This document shows positions 57,599 through 64,000 of a stretch of 64,000 nucleotides of DNA, in pieces. The stretch covers positions 18,651,122-18,715,121 of the forward strand of contig JAULJL010000024.1 of the NCBI GenBank assembly GCA_030761205.1, given 5' to 3'. The position numbers were made by a program, and so were the translations under genes. The DNA is from Fremontodendron californicum. Lineage: Eukaryota > Streptophyta > Magnoliopsida > Malvales > Malvaceae. Positions within the stretch are counted from its first letter, which is position 1; every line of letters starts with the position of its first letter. The notes under the pieces are model-generated. The model was not told the origin of the DNA. It made no database searches and saw only the letters and a list, made by a program, of their open reading frames with translations.

Positions 57599-58537
57599 CT
57601 AACCAACACCCCTTCTTGGCATTTTAGGCTTGTCAGGCTCATACATGAAATTTCCCAAATTTATGCGTTTGAGAGGAAGCTTTCTTTGCACAACAGTGGA
57701 TGCATTCTCCATTACAAGTATTATTCCATCATCCTTTGTGGTGCATATGTCATCGAGGAATGGAGCATATTTTGATACTTGTTGAATGACCTCCACAAAC
57801 AAGTTGTTTAAGGTTTCCGGCATGTGTTGTTCATGTTCTTCCTCCTTGAACTTTGCAAATCTACTAGGAAAAGGTGGAGAAGAAACATTAGTAAAAAGTG
57901 AAACCTTAAACGTTACCTCAGGTGCCGAAATACTCTTATTTGGATCTTTGGCTTCATTATCCTCAAGAATAGAATCCATCTCTAATTTTGTTTCATCCTC
58001 ATCTTGTTCCTCATTCTTCAAGGTCACAATAGTAGCATTCTCCTTTGGGTTAACCATCGTTTGGGCTGGGAGTTCTTCAGATCTTTGTGCTACCCATCCC
58101 ACCATACTACTAGCCAATTGGCTCATTTGCTTTTCCAAACTCTGGATGCTTGCCCTTGTTTCCTGTTGAAATTGCAAAGAATCAGTAACAAGAGAATAGA
58201 CAAGATCTTCTAAAGAAGTACCTGAGTTTTGAGTCATATGTGGTGGTTGAAAAAGATCTGGTTCTTGAGACCATGATTGATTGAAGCTAGATGGATGAGT
58301 GTAATTGGCATAAGGATCTACTTCTTGGTAATTTTTCGAGTAGCCATAATAAGTATGATCCCACCATCCCTCATGGTAAGTGTTTGAGTAATGATCATAC
58401 TGTTGGTCTTGGAACACTTGATGGCCTTGACATCCTCCCATGGCCAATTGTTGAACTGGGGAGGTGAGATTGGCTTGTTGATTCTCCATGTTCATGTATG
58501 CCACCAACTCTTCAAGTGTTAGATTGCTCAATTCCAT
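57599..58537 (-). CDS. Gag-derived protein, 312 aa (element H)
   Basis: Intact, same length and landmarks as in B, C and G. Closest by eye to B in the central part (SLQFQQETRASIQSLEKQM). Start ATG 58535-58537 follows the PBS leader. Confidence 0.85.
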   Translation of the reverse strand: MELSNLTLEELVAYMNMENQQANLTSPVQQLAMGGCQGHQVFQDQQYDHYSNTYHEGWWDHTYYGYSKNYQEVDPYANYTHPSSFNQSWSQEPDLFQPPHMTQNSGTSLEDLVYSLVTDSLQFQQETRASIQSLEKQMSQLASSMVGWVAQRSEELPAQTMVNPKENATIVTLKNEEQDEDETKLEMDSILEDNEAKDPNKSISAPEVTFKVSLFTNVSSPPFPSRFAKFKEEEHEQHMPETLNNLFVEVIQQVSKYAPFLDDICTTKDDGIILVMENASTVVQRKLPLKRINLGNFMYEPDKPKMPRRGVG

Positions 58538-58649
58538 TGTTTTTTTTTTTTTTAAATTTGAAAAGAAAAACTTGTATGTACAAGAAAATAAAACTAATTA
58601 GAACTGAAAATAAGAATAAACCAAGTAACAAATAAACTAAAGAAAGCAA

Positions 58650-58667
58650 TGCCCGGCAACGGCGCCA
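58650..58667 (-). other. Primer binding site with one mismatch (element H)
   Basis: Complement reads TGGCGCCGTTGCCGGGCA, one base different from the tRNA-Asp complement. Confidence 0.8.
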
Positions 58668-58673
58668 AAAATT

Positions 58674-60643
58674 TGATGCACCCAAAAGAGTGTATCTTAT
58701 TTAACCTTGCACTAAAAAGATCAATTGTAAGTATAGTAGTTAGCAAGGGTCGAGTCCTCAGGGATTGGGTTTTTGTTTATAAGTTGATAGTTTAAAACTT
58801 AAATTCAAGAACAATAAAAGAAAAGGGGTTTTTGAAATCAGATTTAAACTAAAGTAAATAATAAGAATAAGATGCAAGGCGGTATAACCAGCCAATAAAA
58901 ATATATATACTAAATTAGGCGGTATAACCAGCCAATAAAAATAAAACAAAGTTAATATACAAATTAGGCGGTATAACCAGCCAATAAAAATAAATATACT
59001 TTTAAAATTAAGCAAACTAGAAAAGTAAGAAAACAAGTAAGTAAGAAGAATCAAGTATGAAAAATATGGTTAAGGTTTCATTCTCCACCACTAGACATCA
59101 TTAAGAATCAATTTCAGATCTATCAATATCAACCAACTATCAAAGTTAACAACCGTAGATAACAACAAGCTCTGTTACCCCAATCTTTCCTTAGTTTGTC
59201 GTTAAATAGAACAAGCTCTCTATTTAATCTCTAACCATTAAACAACCTAGAATAAGCTCTCTAAATTCAATTTAATGGCAGCTTTATGATGAGAAAGATA
59301 GGTTGATCTAAGCAACAAACACATAAGCTCGGATTGTTCAACTTAGGTTATGTTCCACTTTGCAATTATTGAAAACTTGACCATAATCATTAATCACAAA
59401 TTGCCACTTATGAATAGGAAATCAAGACAATTACACGGATCAAGACTCCTAAACTAGCAATAGATAATTATCAAGATCTATCTAGTTGTACACCTAAATA
59501 AATCTAGACAACATCATGAACAATTCTTGTAGAAGAACATAAGCAACTTTGATAGAAAATTAATGATAGATAGAATCTGAAAATCAATCACAAAACATGT
59601 CTAGGGCTTTGAAATCACCCTTAACCAAATAGAAGTTTAGCCTAGCATAGGCATTATAAACATAAAATTAAATAGAATCTAAGAAGAAAATAAAAGAAAG
59701 AAAGAAGAAAGAAGAAGAATATTAATTATCCAACCTCTTGCTCTTTTATTACAATGGCTAATATCCTACCAATGTACAATATGATCCTCTACAATCATCC
59801 AAGGCCCTCTATTTATACACATTTTGGAGGGCTAAATGACAAGAGACAAGCTTTACAAATTTCAAAGGTAGGTATAATAGGTGGGTGCATTTTTCTAACA
59901 ATTTTCGTCATATTGTATGACCATTTTGATCAGCCAACTTGATGGTCGATTTTGTCAATCTTGGAGGCCTGATCTGATCACATGGTCTTCTAGAAAAATG
60001 TTCCCCTATGAGTTACTGATTCATAGCCGTTGGAATCAGCTCATTTGCTGATGTGGGGAAGAACATATGGGCAAAATACGAAAACAGGTCAGCACAGACG
60101 TCATTGCACATCAGCCAACTTGATGGTCGATTTCTTCAATATTGGAGGCTTTATCTGATCACATGGTCTTCTAGACAAATGTTCCCCTATCAGTTAGTGA
60201 TCCATAGCCGTTGGAATCAGCTCATTTGCTGATGTGTATCGGACGATATGGTCAAAATGCGAAAACGGCTCAGGACAGATGTCATTGCACATCAGCCAAC
60301 TTGATGGTTGATTTCGCTAGGGAAAACGACTCCGTTTCAAGAAGTGTAAAACATGAAAAAGATAGATATGCCTCTTAAATTTGCACGGCTAAAATTTCAG
60401 CCTTATTGCTTCAGTGAAACTCAGATATAGCTGATATGGCAAAAGGTGTCGGAACTGGAACTGAACTGGATTTGCCCTTAATTCTAGTAATCTGAAATCA
60501 CTCAAAGAAACTTGTGAAAAACACCAAATTACATAAAAATATAAAAGATCATAAACACAATTAGACTAAACAATAATAACTCGTATTTGACACAAAACAA
60601 TAATAAAACATAACTAAAAACTATATAATTATACGACTTATCA
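58674..60643 (-). repeat. 5' LTR of element H (1970 bp)
   Basis: Three roughly 40-bp units. It lacks the AAGAAAAAGAAAACTAGAG stretch near 59745 that other LTRs have. Ends ATACGACTTATCA (one change in the terminal CGAGTTATCA). Confidence 0.95.
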
Positions 60644-60648
60644 TGTCA

Positions 60649-61276
60649 CATGCATCAATATAGTCTCAACAAGGTCTAAAGCAAGTTCTAGAGAATCATG
60701 TAATCATAAGAGCACTCAAGAAAGAAATTAGATTGATTTATATAATGCATCAATCATTATAGGCTCAAAAACTCACAAGGATGATTATACAAGTCAGATT
60801 AAGTCTAAACATGCTTCTTTCTCAATCAACATATCATATTAACATTGGCTCATAAAAAGGTTGATATCAAACTCAATTCTCATGAAAATCTTCTCACTAA
60901 TAAATCTGTTTTAGATTTATGCAATTCATATCTCATCATAGTATTGAAAGTAACTAAAACACACTAAAAACACACTAAGTCTAAACATGCTTTTTTTTTT
61001 TTTTTTTGAAGAAGAAGATTAAATCAAACTGGCAAGGTATGTCTCAAGTCTCCCTTACTCAGACCTTGTTCAGAATGAATACTTCTAAATGTCTTAAAAC
61101 ACAACAATTTTTTTTTTTTAAATTAGCAAAATATGTCCCTTACCCCCTACTAAAATATGACATTGTCCCCAATGTCAAATTTTAAAGGTAGAATTTAGGA
61201 GATATTACCTGCAGAGGTTGCTAACCACTTATTATAACTGAGACACAACAAGCAAAATGTTAGATAATGTCACAAA
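60649..61276 (-). mobile_element. Element D internal part 4, truncated at inverted junction
   Basis: Continues D's 3' region to GATAATGTCACAAA, just short of where LOG would begin, and stops there. It shares with A the joined structure around 60965-61005 (AGTCTAAACATGC next to a T-run), which C and E lack. Confidence 0.85.
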
Positions 61277-61309
61277 CATTTTGCTTTAGACCTTGTTGAT
61301 ATGGACGAG
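61277..61309. other. Filler DNA at the D/E inverted junction
   Basis: CATTTTGCTT resembles 61374-61384, TGCTTTAGACCTTGTTGA resembles about 62262-62280, and GATATGGACGAG repeats the LOG tail found again at 61324-61334. The joint looks like a patchwork of short copies taken from element E. Confidence 0.65.
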
Positions 61310-63445
61310 AAAAAGAAAAAGAGGTATGGACGAGCAAGGAGTGGATTGCACTTTGTCTTTGTGACATTATCTAACATTTTGCTTGTTGTGTCTCAGTTAT
61401 AATAAGTGGTTAGCAACCTCTGCAGGTAATATCTCCTAAATTCTACCTTTAAAATTTGACATTGGGGACAATGTCATATTTTAGTAGGGGGTAAGGGACA
61501 TATTTTGCTAATTTAAAAAAAAAAAAAAATTGTTTGTTGTGTTTTAAGCAATTTAGAAGTATTCATTCTGAACAAGGTCTGAGTAAGGGAGACTTGAGAC
61601 ATACCTTGTGAGTTTGATTTCTTCTTTTAAAAAAAAAAAAAATTGTTTGTTGTGTTTTAATCAATTTAGAAGTATTCATTCTGAACAAGGTCTGAGTAAG
61701 GGAGACTTGAGACATACCTTGTCAGTTTGATTTTAATCTTTTTATGTTTACTTGTTAATTTTTGTTTAGAATTTAAGGATTATTTAGGTTGCATGAGTTT
61801 GTTTTGTTTTGAGTCTTAGTTGTTCCTATTCTTATGTTATTAGTTCTTTTCTCTTACACATGATTCTTTCATTTGGGTTAATAGACTTACATTGAGGACA
61901 ATGTAAGAATTAAGTGTGGGGGGAATGATTTAGGATTTCTTTTATTTTTGTCTACTATTTTTTTTTTTTTTTATGAGTCTTTATTATTATTTTTAGTGTG
62001 TTTTAGTTCCTTTTCAATACTATGATAAGTCTAAAACAGATTTATTAGTGAGAAGATTTTCATGAGAATTGAACTTGATATCAATCGTTTTATGAGCCAA
62101 TGTTAATATGATATGTTGATTGAGAAAGAAGCATGTTTAGACTTAATCTGACTTGAATAATCATCCTTGTGAGTTTTTGAGCCTATAATGATTGATGCAT
62201 TATATAAATCAATCTAATTTCTTTCTTGAGTGCTCTTATGATTACATGATTCTCTAGAACTTGCTTTAGACCTTGTTGAGACTATATTGATGCATGTGAC
62301 AACATGAATATGATAGAGGCATTAGGATTTTTAGCCAGGGCCAAACAGCCATCCCTTATTGATGTTCCAAGAGAACACACCCCTAGTGAGCCAATTTGAG
62401 CCTACATTGAATAAGCTATTTATTTGGTAACCACAACTTACACCTAGCCTAAATATAACCCTTGTTCTAAAGATGGATTATATATTTTGAGACATATTGC
62501 AAAAAAAAAAACAAGGGATATTTTTAGTTAAAAATTTGGGTTGGAAACAAAAGATAAGTGTGGGGGAAGAAAAGAAAAGAAAAAGTCAAGAGAAAAAGAA
62601 AGGGATCATTGTCAAATACATTCCCATATAAATAAAAAAAAAAATCTTCTCTTGAACTTCTAGTTAAAGTAAAGAAAAAGATGTTACAAAGTTGTTTAGA
62701 ATGAAGAAAAGGCCCAACATGAATATCCGGCCTAGATGACTATGTACTTGTAAAGAGTTTTGAGAAGTTTCTTTGTATGATCTTATTATGTCTCTAAACT
62801 CTATGAACTCTTTGGAACCTTTGTGATATCTTTATCCTTTTGTTCTTTAACCACATTATAACCCTTTGGCCCCATTACAACCTTGAATAAAGGCCTCTTG
62901 ATTTATGAAGTTGTATGATCTAAATAGTGGAGAATAGGTGGACAAGCAAGCATGTGGTAGAAGTGTTTTCATGAGATTGATTGAGTGTAAACACTTTACC
63001 ACTACTTTAAAGAGTGAAAATCAAGAGAGTATCCCATGTGAGAAGTTGAGATTAAGTTTGAATATGCACTATTTTGATTGAAATATGTTATGTTAATATT
63101 GGCTTAACTCAAACTATTTACATTCAAGTAAGATTTTTTGTGAATTTCTTTAAGCTATTGATTAGTTTTTAAGACTTGTCCAATGATTATCTCTAATTTA
63201 TATTCGAAGGATTAGTTATAATTATTATTTTTAGTTTTTCTTATGTCTTCAATGTTTGTGGGTATCGTTCTAGTAAACCCTCACGAGACTAAACTCGTCC
63301 ACCAGGGACACCTAGGGGTTTAAAGGCTTGTGTCACATGCTAAGTGCCACCGTGATTTCCTACGAAAGTGGATTAGATTAGATTTTCTTATTTTATTTTT
63401 ATTTGTTTTTGCTCGAGGACTAGCAACAATCTAAGTGTGGGGGTG
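61310..63445 (+). mobile_element. Element E: LOG tail, 3' noncoding region and PPT (5' part missing)
   Basis: Begins with the last LOG codons (stop TGA 61362-61364), then 3' noncoding sequence like that of C, with the hairpin CTTACATTGAGGACAATGTAAG (about 61887-61908) plus AAGTGTGGGGGGAATG. The CAAGGTCTGAGTAAGGGAGA block is present twice (about 61530-61735). PPT TAAGTGTGGGGGTG at 63432-63445. Confidence 0.9.
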
Positions 63446-64000
63446 TGATAACTCGTATAATTATATAGTTTTTAGTTATGTTTTATTATTGTTTTGTGTC
63501 AAATACGAGTTATTATTGTTTAGTCTAAATTGTGTTTATGATCTTTTATATTTTTATGTAATTTGGTGTTTTTCACAAGTTTCTTTGAGTGATTTCAGAT
63601 TACTAGAATTAAGGGCAAATCCAGTTCAGTTCCAGTTCCGACACCTTTTGCCATATCAGCTATATCTGGAGTTTCACTAAAGCAATAAGGCTGAAATTTT
63701 TACCGTGCAAAGTTAAGAGGCATATCTATCTTTTTCATGTTTTACACTTCTTGAAACGGAGTCGTTTTTCCTAGCGAAATCGACCATCAAGTTGGCTGAT
63801 GTGCAATGACATCTGTGCTGAACTGTTTTCGTATTTTGCCCATATCTTCTTATCCACATCAGCAAATGAGCTGATTTCAACGGTTATGGATCAGTAGCTG
63901 ACAGGGGAACATTTTTCTAGAAGACCATGTGATCAGATCAGGCCTCCAATATTGACAAAATCGACCATCAAGTTGGTTGATCAAAATTGTCATACAATAT
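63446..64000 (+). repeat. 3' LTR of element E, cut by window end
   Basis: TGATAACTCGTATAATTATATAG start; the visible 555 bases show a single U3 block. The 81-residue open frame inside is an LTR artefact. Confidence 0.93.

Larger units (their letters stand above)
52113..60643 (-). mobile_element. Element H: non-autonomous LTR retrotransposon with intron-less cargo
   Basis: 8531 bp; LTRs 52113-54194 and 58674-60643; perfect target duplication TGTCA (52108-52112 / 60644-60648). It carries the gag-derived 312-aa frame, only the first 50 codons of the 178-aa frame, and a LOG-like pseudogene. The missing interval matches the predicted intron exactly. Confidence 0.96.

Overview
The window is plant repetitive DNA: no host gene, rRNA or tRNA gene is visible, and nearly all of it is nested LTR retrotransposons of one Ty3/gypsy family. 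It looks like an angiosperm nuclear genome because the primer binding site matches the 3' end of plant tRNA-Asp, the pol domain order is protease-RT-RNase H-integrase without an obvious chromodomain, the polypurine tract is AAGTGTGGGGGTG, and gag-pol resembles the Athila/Tat lineage. I cannot name the species.

Layout. Element A (+) starts left of the window (1-5207) and resumes at 23501-27133. Element B (-, 5208-23500, target duplication ACGAG) is inserted in A's LOG-like gene. Element C (+, 11296-20330, target duplication CTTCC) is inserted in B. Old LTR scraps of the family (27134-27685 and 28791-28974, opposite orientations) flank about 1.1 kb of unassigned DNA. Element D (-) begins with its 3' LTR at 28975 and is split by F (-, 31733-44748), G (-, 45004-52084, TAATG) and H (-, 52113-60643, TGTCA). 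D ends at about 61276 in an inverted, filler-containing junction with element E (+), whose 3' LTR starts at 63446 and runs off the window.

Two element classes are present. A and F carry gag-pol. B, C, G and H are non-autonomous: gag-pol is replaced by one 312-residue frame derived from the C-terminal half of gag. Both classes can carry the same extra cassette between the coding region and the 3' end. It holds a 178-residue frame with a basic plus Cys4 segment resembling plant-virus nucleic acid-binding (cysteine-rich) proteins, followed by a LONELY GUY (LOG)-like cytokinin phosphoribohydrolase frame. C has both frames intact.

The most interesting observation is that the two cassette genes are linked by a GT-AG intron. 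In A, C and F the first frame has AAG|GTACGT after codon 50, and a pyrimidine-rich TTTCAG| lies just before the LOG-like start (mutated in F). Element H lacks exactly the sequence between these sites, as expected if a spliced element RNA was reverse transcribed and integrated. In A and C the spliced frame runs into LOG, so intron retention would give the virus-like protein and splicing would give a 50-residue leader fused to LOG. Most other copies are damaged; F's gag-pol is interrupted by a single nonsense codon.
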